Shown one piece after another: positions 35,140 through 46,100 of a stretch of 58,518 nucleotides of DNA. Under the pieces are notes generated by a model. That model did no database searches. It was not told where the DNA came from and saw only the letters and a program-made list of their open reading frames with translations. A program made the translations under genes and the position numbers. The stretch covers positions 1-58,518 of the forward strand of contig JANQGO010000458.1 in assembly GCA_028277285.1 (NCBI GenBank), read 5' to 3'. How positions within the stretch are numbered: position 1 is the stretch's first letter; each line of letters starts with the position of its first letter. Source of the stretch: Alphaproteobacteria bacterium (GTDB taxonomy: Bacteria > Pseudomonadota > Alphaproteobacteria > SP197).

Positions 35140-35892
35140 ATGAAGCATCCAGACACCCTGACCAAGAGCGATGTCCACGTGTGGCTTGCCGAGCCCGATA
35201 CGCTTCTGGCATCGCTGGAGACGATCGACGAGGCGCTCGACCTCCTCGATGCCGATGAACGGCACCGCTATCGCGCCTTCCGCTTCGACCGCGACCGCCG
35301 CGTTTTCCTGGCCGCCCACCTGCTGCTGCGGACCAGCCTGTCGCGCTACGCGCCGGTCCCGCCAGGGGATTGGGCATTTGAGAAGAACGCCTTCGGACGC
35401 CCCGAGATCGCGGGCCCGCCGGAGGCAGACGCCCTGCGGTTCAGTCTCTCCCACACGGACGGACTGGTTGCCTGTGCCGTCACAAAACAGTCGGACATCG
35501 GTGTCGACGTCGAAATGACGTCGCGCCGGACCCCTGTGCTCGAGCTCGCCGAACGTTTTTTCGCGCCGGAAGAGCACCGCATGCTCCGCGAAGCGCCCGC
35601 CGATCAACACAATGACATGTTTCTTGCCGTCTGGACGCTCAAGGAAGCCTACATCAAGGCTCGCGGCATGGGGCTCTCGCTGGGGTTGGACCGATTTGCC
35701 TTCGTTGTGTCAGGCGGCGGCGGCGCAGACGTCCGTTTCCACGACGACCTTAACGATGATCCGGGCTTATGGCAGTTTCACGTCACGAAAGTTCAACCGG
35801 ACCACACGCTGGCGCTGGCGGTCCATCGGGAAGCTGGCGCGGACAAGACGTTCGTCTTCCAGCCGACGGTCAGGTCTTGCCGTCGCGTTTGA
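35140..35892 (+). CDS. 4'-phosphopantetheinyl transferase, Sfp type
   Basis: The protein has 250 residues with two pseudo-repeated halves. Motifs are RYRAFRFDRDRRVFLAAHLLLR in the N-terminal half, SLSHTDGLVACAV, the Mg2+-binding IGVDVEM, and WTLKEAYIKARGMGLSL with the catalytic Lys. It transfers phosphopantetheine from CoA to the serine of carrier domains. At least four such domains (three PCPs and one ACP) are encoded downstream. It is 24 bp from the regulator stop, so it may share that transcript. Confidence 0.93.
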   Translation: MKHPDTLTKSDVHVWLAEPDTLLASLETIDEALDLLDADERHRYRAFRFDRDRRVFLAAHLLLRTSLSRYAPVPPGDWAFEKNAFGRPEIAGPPEADALRFSLSHTDGLVACAVTKQSDIGVDVEMTSRRTPVLELAERFFAPEEHRMLREAPADQHNDMFLAVWTLKEAYIKARGMGLSLGLDRFAFVVSGGGGADVRFHDDLNDDPGLWQFHVTKVQPDHTLALAVHREAGADKTFVFQPTVRSCRRV

Positions 35893-36102
35893 CTGCCATC
35901 GATGGCGGTCGCGCATGCGCATCGCCAGGGCATAAGGGATACTTGTGAACAGGATCGACACCGTAGAGTAAAACTGTCGCAGAACCGGTGTACATTTCAC
36001 CGGTGGAATCAATCTTGTCTTGTCGACTCTGTTCAACCGCTAGTTTTATGGGGATAAGTGCCATTACACGCCGTAATCCCGGCGAACGTGACGGAAGTCA
36101 CA

Positions 36103-36132
36103 TTGACGAGATGACCCATATTGGACTAAGAC
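36103..36132 (+). promoter_or_regulatory. Weak candidate sigma-70-like promoter for the ABM-like gene
   Basis: The 288-bp gap 35893-36180 is less GC-rich than its surroundings and has no gene. TTGACG (36103-36108) is followed after 18 bp by TAAGAC. The -10 match is poor, but the position suits the gene at 36181. A CACCGGTG-like repeat near 35984-36004 might be an operator. Confidence 0.3.
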
Positions 36133-36180
36133 ATCGATAGTTTGGGTGCAGTTCTCAACTGCTTTGAAGGGGAGGCTTTT

Positions 36181-36507
36181 ATGGCCGGAATGTTTATGAC
36201 GATGTCTCGTTGTCACGTGAAAGCTGGCAGTGAGAAGGAGGCTCGCGCGCTGCTCGAAGATCAGCTGCTTCCAGGTGACGGCTCAAAGCCTGGCGATCAC
36301 GTCGACGGTTTGATTGGGTTCGGGCTCATGAAGTCTAAGACCGACCCGTCAATGTACGGCATCGTCTCCGTTTGGGAGAGCGAGGCTGCACTTGAGAAGA
36401 TGGGTGCTAATCCCGCGGCGAAAGACGGCGGCGGTTTGGTCCAGAAGCTTCAGAAGCTCTGCGACGGCGACATCAAGGGTGAAGGCTTCTACATCGAAAG
36501 CCTCTGA
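36181..36507 (+). CDS. Small ABM-like (dimeric alpha/beta barrel) protein
   Basis: The protein has 108 residues from the ATG at 36181, which has AAGGGGAGG at ideal spacing. The track ORF uses a TTG 13 codons earlier. The pattern MFMTMSRCHVKAGSEKEARALL, then GLIGFGLMKSKTDPSMYGIVSVWESEAALEKM resembles the ferredoxin-like fold of antibiotic-biosynthesis-monooxygenase-type proteins: a strand with 'V+pG', a long helix, and a 'W.S..A...' strand. The function is unknown. Its own promoter and terminator, and a location next to PPTase and NRPS genes, suggest an accessory or stress role. Codon use is less GC-rich than in its neighbours. Confidence 0.8.
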   Translation: MAGMFMTMSRCHVKAGSEKEARALLEDQLLPGDGSKPGDHVDGLIGFGLMKSKTDPSMYGIVSVWESEAALEKMGANPAAKDGGGLVQKLQKLCDGDIKGEGFYIESL

Positions 36508-36528
36508 TCGTTCGGCGGTGAGCACATG

Positions 36529-36556
36529 TCGATAGCCGGCGGGCGTCGGCTATCGA
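36529..36556 (+). terminator. Perfect 10-bp hairpin after the ABM-like gene
   Basis: TCGATAGCCG-8 nt-CGGCTATCGA lies 21 bp after the stop. No U-tract follows directly. A second stem, GGGTGA-TCGTT-TCACCC (36558-36574), comes next. Together they could form a 3'-end processing or termination structure. Confidence 0.55.
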
Positions 36557-36618
36557 GGGGTGATCGTTTCACCCATGTGCAAAAGAGGCCGCATTTTGTA
36601 ACGATTTGATGAGATTAG

Positions 36619-36660
36619 GGCGTAGACCCGGGATAACCCTGGGTCTGCGCCTTTGTCTTT
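36619..36660 (+). terminator. Probable Rho-independent terminator
   Basis: GGCGTAGACCC and GGGTCTGCGCC pair as 11 bp with one G-T, around an 11-nt loop, followed by TTTGTCTTT. It isolates the ABM-like gene from the NRPS genes. The rest of the gap up to 36906 must hold the NRPS promoter, but I cannot place it. ORF 36606-36887 is not supported. Confidence 0.65.
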
Positions 36661-36906
36661 CTGGCGATCTCTGCGCTACCTTCGTCGCCCGGCTGGTATG
36701 GCGATATCAGGCATTCTCGATTAATCTATGGTGCAGCAGAGCTACCGTGGGCGCGGCAATCGGGGTTGACGTTCCCATGACTGGATTTCTTCCGGCGCCA
36801 GCGTTCAAACATCGGGCACATCCGGCGGCACGCCTGGCATGTGGCGGGCCTGACGTTTCATTCAGCGTCGCCAGCACATTCGTTTGACCACCTTTGGCAA
36901 CACGTC

Positions 36907-39900
36907 ATGCATGACCATTCTAGCCCTGCTAACGCCCAGTCTGCCGAGCAACCCGCGTCTAAGGCGCAAGGGCCGATTGAGGATATCTATCCGCTGACGG
37001 ACATGCAGAACGCCCTGCTGGTGCGCTGCGTGACCTATCCCGACCAACCGGTTTACATGGGCCAGTGGTGGGCCGAGATCGAAGGCCCCATCGACGGCGA
37101 AGCGTTCGGCGCGGCATGGCGTTCGGTCGTCCAGCGCCACAGCGCATTGCGCTCGGCATTTCACTGGGAGTTAAAGGACCAACCCTTTCAGGTTGTACAC
37201 CGCGAACCGGATTTCGCGGTCGAGAACCTGGATTGGTCCGGTGACACGGCGTGGCGCGACCGGCTGAGCACGTATCTTGAAGAGGACAGGCAGCGGCCCT
37301 TCGATCTGAAGCGCCCGCCGCTGATGCGTGTCAGGCTGATCAAGATCGGCGAAGACCGCCACCTGATCGTGTGGACGCGCCATCACCTGGTCGTCGACGG
37401 CTGGTCGCTTGGCGTTCTTCTCGATGAAGTCTTCACGGTTTATCGATCAATTGCCAACGATGAACCGGTATCGTTGAAGCCCGCCACACCCTTTAGGTCC
37501 TATGTCGATTGGCACCGCGGCCGCGATAGCGCCGTCGCGCGGGCGCATTGGAAGCGTGTATTGGCTGAGCTGGAGGCACCGCCGGCACCCGGCGCCCCGC
37601 TCGGCTCCGCGATCGACCTCGGTGAACGCGTCGAGACGCTGGACGCAGCGACGACCAGCCGGATCGCCGACGCCGCGCGCCAGGCCCGCTTGACGCCAAA
37701 CACCCTGGTACAGGCCGCGTGGGCGCTCGTCCTGTCCCGGATTTCGGGTATGGACGAGGTCTTGTACGGCGCGGTCGAGACGCTGCGTCCCGCCCACCTG
37801 CTCGATGACGCGTCGGGACCGCTGGTCGGGCCGCAGATCGCTATTCTACCGGTTCGCGCGCGGATTGACTCGACCCCGCTGGGCGATTGGCTGCATCGAC
37901 TGCAGGCCGACATGATCGCTGGACGCGAGGCCGGCGCGGTCGGGTTGGACGTGATACGCGACCTCATCGGGGGACCGCGCCATGCCTTGCCCTTTGACAG
38001 CATGGTGGGCTTCCAGAACTACCCCCTCGACGAGCGCGGTCCGGTGATGCAGGCCGGGCTCATCGTGCGCGACGGTGCCGACATCTCGCTTCCCGACATG
38101 CCGCTCAACATGATGGTCGAGACGGGCGACACGATGACGTTGCGGCTGATGTACGACCGCCGCTACAAGGCCGATGGCGAGGCCGATCAGATCCTCGCCA
38201 TGCTCGCCAACACCCTCGGCGCCATGCCCGGCCAGTTCGATACGCCGGTCGAGACCATCGACGTGCTGCCGCCCGCACTGGCCCGTCGCCTGCTCAATGT
38301 GTTTTCCGGATTCGGGCCGATAGCGGTCGCCGATCCGACGGTGCCGGAGCTCATACTTCGCCACGCCGAAGACAATCCAGACACGATCGCGCTGCGGTTC
38401 GCCGGCAAGGACACGTCCTATCGCGAACTCGTCACCGCCGCCTCGCACATCGCCGAGCAGATCCTGCGCCATGACGACAGCAAGCAAAAGCGCATCGGCG
38501 TTTTGCTGGAACGTTCGCCCCAGGCTTTCGCCGCCATGATCGGTGTCATGCTGGCGGGCGCAGCCTACGTGCCACTGGATCCCAACACGGCCCCCAACCG
38601 CCGTGAACGCATCCTGCAGACCGCCGGTGTCCGGACCGTGGTGACATCGTCGGCACATACGGGAGACGTTGGCGACCGGCATGTCATCGTGGCCGACGAG
38701 CTGGCACTCGAGGCGCGACCCGCCCTGACCCATGCCTTGCCCTCGCCGGATGACGAGGCTTACGTCATCTTCACATCGGGATCGACCGGCCAGCCCAAAG
38801 GCGTGGTCGTCGATCACAGCAATCTTCGTTATCACATCGCCGCCCGCAAGGCCGTCTACCCCGACAACCCGATTGATACGTTTCTTCTCAACCTGCCGCT
38901 CCACTTCGACGGTTCGATCACCGTCGTGTTCTGCACGCTGGCAACCGGCGGTACGCTGGTCCTGGCCGAGAAGGACGAGGCCATGGACCCTGACCGCCTG
39001 GCCGCGTTGATTGGGTCCGCCGGCGTGACGCAGACCGCGATGGCGCCGTCTCTGTGGCGGATGATTTTGGAGGCGGCCAGCCCCGAGCAGTTGAAGACGA
39101 TGCAACTGACGATCGTCGCGATCGAGGCCTGTTCGGTCGATCTGGTGCGCGACCACTACGAGAAACTGCCGAACGCGCCGCTCTACAACGAATACGGCGC
39201 GACGGAGACGACCGTCTGGGTGACGGCGCATCGTTGCGGCGAGGACTTTGGCGAGCCGATCGAACCGCTCGGCCGGCCGGTCGCCGGCACGCGCGCCTAT
39301 GTCGTCGACCGCCACAACAGACTTTGCCCGCCCGGCACGATGGGCGAGCTGATCTTTGCCGGGCCCGCCATCGCGCGCGGCTATATCGGCCTGGACGAGC
39401 AAGCCGTGTCCGGCTTCGAGCGCAACCGCTTCGACGACGACCCATGGTTCGCGCCGGCCTATCGCACCGGTGACCTCGCGCGGTTCGATCTGGGCGGGCG
39501 CTTGTGGTTTCATGGCCGTGCCGACCGTCAGGTGAAACTGAACGGCAACCGTATCGAACTCGGTGAGATCGAGGCCTGCCTCGCGTCCCACCCGGCGATC
39601 AAGGAAGCCATCGTCGTCATCCTGGAGGCTGACAGTGGGCCCGCGCGCCTGGTCGCGCATATCGTCGCCGCCGAACCGCTGGAGCAGGCCGATATCCGCC
39701 ACTTCCTGGGCCTGCACCTGCCGGCCTACATGATCCCCCAGGCCGTCTTGCAGCATGAGTCGCTGCCGCGCACGTCGACCGGCAAGATCGTGCTTTCCAA
39801 GCTTCCAGTGCCTGAGGTCAGGACCTCATCGGAACCGCCCGAAGGCGAGCGGGAGAACGCGCTCGCGACAATCTGGCGCGAGGCGCTGGGCCGCGAAGAG

Positions 39901-40143
39901 ATCGGCCGCCATGAAGACTTCTTCGACCTCGGCGGCGATTCATTGACTGCGATGCTCGTGGTCTCGCGCATTCGCCGCGACATGAAGCTGGGTGCCGAAC
40001 TGCTCGACCTCTTCGAGGCGCCTGAGATCGCCGAACTGGCGACACGTCTGGCCGCCAGGGACGGGGCGGAGTCACAGACCACCGCTACCCTGGTTCCGCG
40101 GCAGCGTGCTCGTGTCGAATTGCCGATAGGACAATCGAACTGA
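36907..40143 (+). CDS. NRPS, one module: C-A-PCP
   Basis: The protein has 1078 residues from the ATG at 36907; a GTG at 36841 is the track start, and neither has a strong RBS. The condensation domain (about 20-450) has an intact HHLVVDGWSL. The adenylation domain (about 470-970) has FTSGSTGQPKG, NEYGATETTVW, YRTGDLARF and the terminal Lys in TSTGKI. The carrier domain carries FFDLGGDSLTAML near residue 1005. An N-terminal C domain without a preceding module implies an incoming acyl chain, perhaps from the FAAL/PKS downstream. The specificity residues (FDGS...T) do not match a code I know. The stop overlaps the next NRPS start (TGATG). Confidence 0.95.
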   Translation: MHDHSSPANAQSAEQPASKAQGPIEDIYPLTDMQNALLVRCVTYPDQPVYMGQWWAEIEGPIDGEAFGAAWRSVVQRHSALRSAFHWELKDQPFQVVHREPDFAVENLDWSGDTAWRDRLSTYLEEDRQRPFDLKRPPLMRVRLIKIGEDRHLIVWTRHHLVVDGWSLGVLLDEVFTVYRSIANDEPVSLKPATPFRSYVDWHRGRDSAVARAHWKRVLAELEAPPAPGAPLGSAIDLGERVETLDAATTSRIADAARQARLTPNTLVQAAWALVLSRISGMDEVLYGAVETLRPAHLLDDASGPLVGPQIAILPVRARIDSTPLGDWLHRLQADMIAGREAGAVGLDVIRDLIGGPRHALPFDSMVGFQNYPLDERGPVMQAGLIVRDGADISLPDMPLNMMVETGDTMTLRLMYDRRYKADGEADQILAMLANTLGAMPGQFDTPVETIDVLPPALARRLLNVFSGFGPIAVADPTVPELILRHAEDNPDTIALRFAGKDTSYRELVTAASHIAEQILRHDDSKQKRIGVLLERSPQAFAAMIGVMLAGAAYVPLDPNTAPNRRERILQTAGVRTVVTSSAHTGDVGDRHVIVADELALEARPALTHALPSPDDEAYVIFTSGSTGQPKGVVVDHSNLRYHIAARKAVYPDNPIDTFLLNLPLHFDGSITVVFCTLATGGTLVLAEKDEAMDPDRLAALIGSAGVTQTAMAPSLWRMILEAASPEQLKTMQLTIVAIEACSVDLVRDHYEKLPNAPLYNEYGATETTVWVTAHRCGEDFGEPIEPLGRPVAGTRAYVVDRHNRLCPPGTMGELIFAGPAIARGYIGLDEQAVSGFERNRFDDDPWFAPAYRTGDLARFDLGGRLWFHGRADRQVKLNGNRIELGEIEACLASHPAIKEAIVVILEADSGPARLVAHIVAAEPLEQADIRHFLGLHLPAYMIPQAVLQHESLPRTSTGKIVLSKLPVPEVRTSSEPPEGERENALATIWREALGREEIGRHEDFFDLGGDSLTAMLVVSRIRRDMKLGAELLDLFEAPEIAELATRLAARDGAESQTTATLVPRQRARVELPIGQSN

Positions 40144-43100
40144 TGAGCAGTGGCTATCTGGCAACGCTTTCGTTCGGACAGCGCCAGATCAGATTTCTCG
40201 AACTGCTGCGGCCTGGCCAGTCGAGCTTCGCCATGCCGCTTATCATCGATATCGAAGGCCCGTGCGACGAGCGTGCGCTACAACAGGCACTGCAGTCGGT
40301 GATCGACCGACACGACGTCCTGCGCGCATCGTTCCCCCTTGTCGACGGGTCGCCGGTTCAGGCGGTGCGCGATAGTCTGATCCTTGCGATGCCGCAAGTC
40401 GACGTCGAAACGTCGGTGTCCGAAAGCTGGCGTGACCACCTGCTGACGACAGCCGACGAACTGGCCGCGCAAGCCTTCGACCTCGCGGCAGGGCCGCTGA
40501 TAAGGGCCAGGCTGCTGCGCGCATCCGATCAACGCCGTGGCATCGTCATCGTGGTGCACCACATCCTCGCCGACGCCGCGTCGCTCGACATTCTGGCGCG
40601 CGATCTGGTCAGCACCTATGCCGCCGCCCAGGCTGACCACGCCGCACAGACGGGCGACCTGCCGCTTCAGTTCACAGATTTTGCGGATTGGGAACAGGAG
40701 AGCTTCGGCCAAGCCGACACGCCGGAACTTGATGCCGCGATAGCCTATTGGCGCACGCAACTGCGTAACGCCCCACCCTTGCTTGATCTGCCCTTCGACC
40801 GCGCGCGCAGGACGGATGGCGAGACCGCCAGTGCGCACCGGAGCCTGACGCTTCGGGGACCGATTGCTGAGAACCTGACGGCCGTCGCGCGGCAGTCGGG
40901 CGCGACGCCGCTGATGGCCTTCCTGGCCGTATGGATCGCGGTGTTGCGCCGTTGGAGCGGGCTCGACGACATGGTCGTGACCATCCCCATATCGAAGCGA
41001 ACCCGTCCGGAGCTGACCGACTTGATCGGCCTGTTTGTCGATACCCTGCCGATCCGCACATTCATCGACAGCGAAACGACCTTTGCCGATCTGCTCGGAC
41101 AGGTACGCCAGGCGGTCCTTGAGGCAATGGAACATCGCGACCTGCCCTTCGAGCGCATCGTTCAAGCGATCGGCATCGAGCGGCGCAGCGATGTCATTCC
41201 ACTGATGCAGGTCCTGTTCGGCGCCCATCAGGGCCAGATCGACCTGCCGGAAACCGCCGATGGGTGCCGTTTCGACGTGCTGAGCGACAGCGTGGAACAG
41301 GCGGCAAAAGCCGACTTGTCCATGGTCTACAGCCCCGCGCCCGACGCGCTGGAGCTTTGGTGCCGCTATGACGCGATGCTGTTCGATGCGTCCACGGTCG
41401 AGGCCTTGCTGCACTGGTACGGCAGGATCGCGACGGCCGTCGGCGATCAGCCCGATATCGCCGTCGATGCCATCCCGCTGGTCGACAAGGCTGAGGGCAA
41501 GGACCTTGTCGCGCGTTTCAACGCGACACAGCGGCCCTATCCGCGCGACCGCTCGGCCATCGATCTGTTCTTTGAGGTCGCCGCCGCGTCACCCGACGCG
41601 ATCGCCATACGGGAAGATGGTGTCCGCTTGAGCTATGGCGACACGGCGATAGAGGTGCGCAGGCTGGCCGCCGTTCTGGCAAGCGAAGGCGTCGGCAAGG
41701 GCGACCCTGTGATCCTCGCCATGACGCTCTCGGCATCCTGCATCCAGTTGATGCTCGCTGTCCTGACGCTTGGCGCCGTTTTCGCGCCGATCGATCCGCA
41801 CTATCCGAAAGCCCGCCGCGACGAATTGGCACGGAGTATCGAGGCGCGTTTTGCCATCGTCCATGCCGATGGCCTCGATCTCGCCGCCGATACCGTGCTG
41901 CTGGTCGAGGATGTGCAGGCGCGCGCGGCATCGGCCAAGCCGCACGGCGGATCGCCGGTCGACGCCACCGACCCCGCCTACATCATGTTCACGTCCGGCT
42001 CGACGGGCGTGCCCAAAGGCGTCGCCGTGCCGCACCGGGCCATCGTCCGCCTGGTGCGCAATACCGACTTCTGCGATTTCGGCCCACAGACACGCGGCGC
42101 CGCCTACTCCAACCCCTCCTTCGACGCGTCGACGCTTGAGGTGTGGGCGCCGCTTCTCAACGGCGGCACGGTCGTGCCCGTGGACCGCACGGTCGTCATG
42201 GACGCCCGTTCGTTGGGCGACTTTTTGTCGGCCAACGACATCAATCTGATCTGGATGACGGCGGGTCTGTTCCAGCAGATCGTCGCGGTCGACCCCGCGG
42301 TGTTCGCCGGCGACCGCACGCTTATCGCCGGCGGCGACGTGGTCAGCCCGGCCGCCGCAAGGGCCGTGCTCGAGGCCGGCGAAGGCACCGGCTTCCGGCT
42401 GTTGAACGGCTACGGCCCGACGGAGAACACCGTCTTCAGCACGGTCTATGACATCGGTGCGTTGGAGGAAACGGCGACGACCATCCCGATCGGCAGACCG
42501 ATCGCCAACAGCACGGCCTATGTTCTGGACGCCAGCGGTCAGCCCGCACCGGTTGGCGTGGTCGGCGAAGTCTATGTCGGCGGCGATGGCGTGGCGCTCG
42601 GCTATATCGGCGATCCCGAGCGAACCGCGTCCAGTTTTCCACTGGACCCGTTCTCGACCGAGCCGGGGGCGCGGATGTACCGCACCGGCGACCTCGGACG
42701 CTGGCGCAGCGACGGCGTGATCCAGTTCTTTGGGCGCGCCGACAACCAGGTCAAGGTCCGCGGCTTCCGTATCGAGCTGAACGAGATTGCCACTGCCCTG
42801 TCACGCCACGCCGACATCGGTGCGGCAACGGTCACGGCGCCGCGCATGGCGTCCGGAGCGCGTCAGCTTGTCGCTTACGTTGTCGCCAAGAACGGCCATG
42901 CGCTGGACCAAACCGCGCTACGCGGCTATCTGCAGACGCAGCTTCCGCCGCACATGCTGCCGCATGCCTATGTCGTGATGGATGCGCTGCCGCTGACCAT
43001 CAACGGCAAGATCGACGTCAAGGCGCTGCCGCCGGTCGAGCAGCAGCACTTCGACCGCGCCGACACGGTGACGGCGCCGCGCACCCATGAAGAGCAACGC

Positions 43101-46100
43101 CTCAGCGCCATCTGGCAGGATCTGCTCGGCCAAACCGGGATCGGCGTGCACGACAATTTCTTCCAGGTCGGTGGCGATTCGATCCTGGCCATCCGCATGG
43201 TGGCCCGCGCCTTCGATGCCGGCATGTCGATCAGCCTGAAGGACGTCTTCGAACATCAGACAATCGAAAGCCTTGCTGCCGCCGCCGTATCGCAACGCCA
43301 GCAAAGCGCCCCGCGCGGCGGTGATCAGTTCTTTGCCATGGACCTGCTGCCGCAAGCCGGTGACGAGACGGTCCCGTTCGCCCTGGCCAGTGTGGTGCTG
43401 GATCACGCGATCGGCTCCGTCGAGCTGGGTTATGCCGTTCAGCGCCTGGCGGAACGCCATGAAGGGCTACGCCTGCGCGTCGTCGCGGACGGCGTGACGC
43501 GGCGGCTGACCGTCGATGATTTCCTGCCCATCATCCCGGTGCGCGTGGTCGACGTGCCGGGTCTGGAAGACGGCAACATCGGCGCGTGGATCGACGACCA
43601 TCGCGAGCGTTTGGGGCGCGGTTTGGATCTGACGGCGGGCGTCACGATTACGGCGACACTGGTCAACCGCCCGCCTAACCTGGGACCCGTCGTGGCGATT
43701 GCCCTGCATGACGCCGTTGCCGACGATCGCGCGCTTGCCGTGCTGGCGGCCGAGCTGGAGGCGGAGTTGCAAAGCGGTCTGGCGCCACGCATGAAGCCGG
43801 GAGAAAGCCCGACACTCAAAGACTGGCTCAACTGGCTGCGCGGCCATGCCGCCAGTAAAGCCGTTCGCGACAGCGCCACCGCCGTGGAATCGTGGTCCGG
43901 CGACCTGGGCGCGCCCGCATTCTTGGACAGTCACGACGTCGGCGACGTTCGCGCCGAGATCTGGCTGAACCCGTCGCTGACCCGCGCGTTGACCAGCACG
44001 ATGCCCGCCCGCTTGGACATCTCCCCGCTGGATCCGATCCTGGCAAGCCTGGGCGCCGCTCTCGGTGGTGACGAGCGCGGCAATGGGTTGGTGATCGAGA
44101 TGATTGACGGCGGCCGCGCGCTGCCGCCCGACGCGCCGCGGCCGGAGAACATGCTCGGCAATCTGGAGACAGTCCTGCCGATCCGGCTGGGACCGTCGCC
44201 TGAAGACGAAGCCGAACGTTTGATTGCCGCCAAGGCAGCACGCCAAGCCGTCCAGCCGATGGGTCCGGTCTACCGGGGCGTTCGTTCGACATTCGATCTG
44301 CCCGCGGCACCCATCGGTTTGGCATGGCGTCCGCCGCAACGCGCCGAGGGACCGCTGCGGCTGCACCAGATGCCCGGATTCTCCGCCTCCGTGCGCGGCG
44401 CCTTGATCGCGGGGATTGTCGATGGCCGGTTGCGGCTTCAATGGACCGGCGCCCGGGTTTCCCAGGATGCCCAACGGCTCTTGCAACAGATCGCCGACGA
44501 CTTGGCGGCGTTCGCCGCATGGGCGGGCGAGGCCCGCGCCGCGCTTCGGACACCCTTCGACTTCCCGCTTGCCCGGATCGACGCCGACACGCTTCAACGG
44601 CTGATCGACCGTGAATCCGATTTCCAGGACATCTATCAGCTGTCGCCGATGCAGGAGGCGATGCTGGTCCATTCGCTGTCGGCGACCGGGTCGGAGGTGA
44701 ACTTCGAGCAAAGCTGCACGCGTTTCACGGGCAACCTCGACATCGCGGCTTTTCAGCGGGCCTGGACCTACGTGTTCGATCGCCACCCGGTCCTGCGCAC
44801 GACGTTTCGCTGGCGCGGCCTCGATCGGCCGCTGCAGATCGTGCGCGGCCATGTTCCCGCGCCCTTGACGATCGAACATTGGGACAGTTTCAGCGAGACG
44901 TCGCTTGAGGCCAGGCTGGCCGACGACCGCGCCACCGGCTTCGATCTGGAAGCCGGTCCGCTGGCGCGCATGACCCTGATCGTCACGGCGTCCGACGACG
45001 CCTATCTGATGGCAAGTTTCCATCACCTTCTGGTCGACGGATGGTGTCTCTCCCAGTTGGAATGGGAGGTCCGCGCCGCCTATGAGGCGTTTCGCCGCGG
45101 CACCCCGCCCATGCTTGAAGCGGTGGCGCCCTACCGCGACTACATCGCCTGGCTGGCCCAGGTGGATCGCGGCGCGATGCGCCGCTACTTCGCCGGCAGC
45201 CTGAACCATGCCCCGGATCAGCCGCCGATCCGTCAGGTCGAACCGCGCCGGGGTTTCGTCACGGCCAGGCGCGTTCTCGACCGCGCGACAAGCCAATCGC
45301 TCAACGGGCTGGCACGCCGGCGCGGCGTGACGATCGGGGCGATGACCCATCTGGCATGGGGCCTTTGGTCGGCGGCGCGCCGCGGTCAATCGGACACGGT
45401 CTTCTGCACGACGGTCTCCGGACGGCCGCCCACCATCGCCGGCGTCGAGCAGATGGTCGGCCTGTTCATCAACAACCTGCCGCTTCGGCTGCGCTTCGGC
45501 GACCACACGCCGCTCAGCGACCTTGCCGCCGGCATCCAGCAGCAACTGGGCGACTTGCAAAGCCACGCCTACATTTCGCCGCTTGAGGTCTTGGACGCCG
45601 CCGGTGCCACCGACCGGGCCGCGGGCCTGTTCGATACGCTGATGGTTGTCGAGAACGTGCCGTCGGGCACCAGCGCATGGGCGGGCGCGCCGGATCTGAC
45701 GGTCGAGTCGATCCACGGCACCCTGAAGACGGCGTATGCCTTGACCTTTGTCGTCGTTCCCGGCGAGGAGATTGCGCTTTCCCTGGTGCTGCCGGACGCC
45801 GACGGCGGCGCCGGCGAGGAAGGCGACGCCATCCTTGAGGGCATCGCGGCCATCCTTACGGCCTTGCCACAGACGTTTGACGGCGTCGTTGCGGATCTGC
45901 CGCTGCCGGCGCCCGGCCACGCCGAGGTCGCTTCGACGGCGCATGCCGGGCGGGTTTCGGGCTCGCTGGTGGAGCGCCCGCGCAGCACGCTTGAGGCCCT
46001 GGTGGCAGAAGCGGTTGCCGCCATGGTCGACGGCAGCATCCGTCTTGATGACGATTTCGCATCGCTCGGTCTGACGTCTCTCGGCATCGCCAGCCTGGCG

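Noticed and set aside
36606-36887. A 93-codon ORF before the first NRPS
   Set aside because: It overlaps a probable terminator, lacks an RBS, and its sequence shows no family features.
37846-39756. A 636-codon minus-strand ORF inside the first NRPS
   Set aside because: Antisense shadow without RBS or recognisable domains.
43467-45944. An 825-codon minus-strand ORF inside the second NRPS
   Set aside because: Antisense shadow of a GC-rich gene; the plus strand holds intact C and E-like domain motifs.
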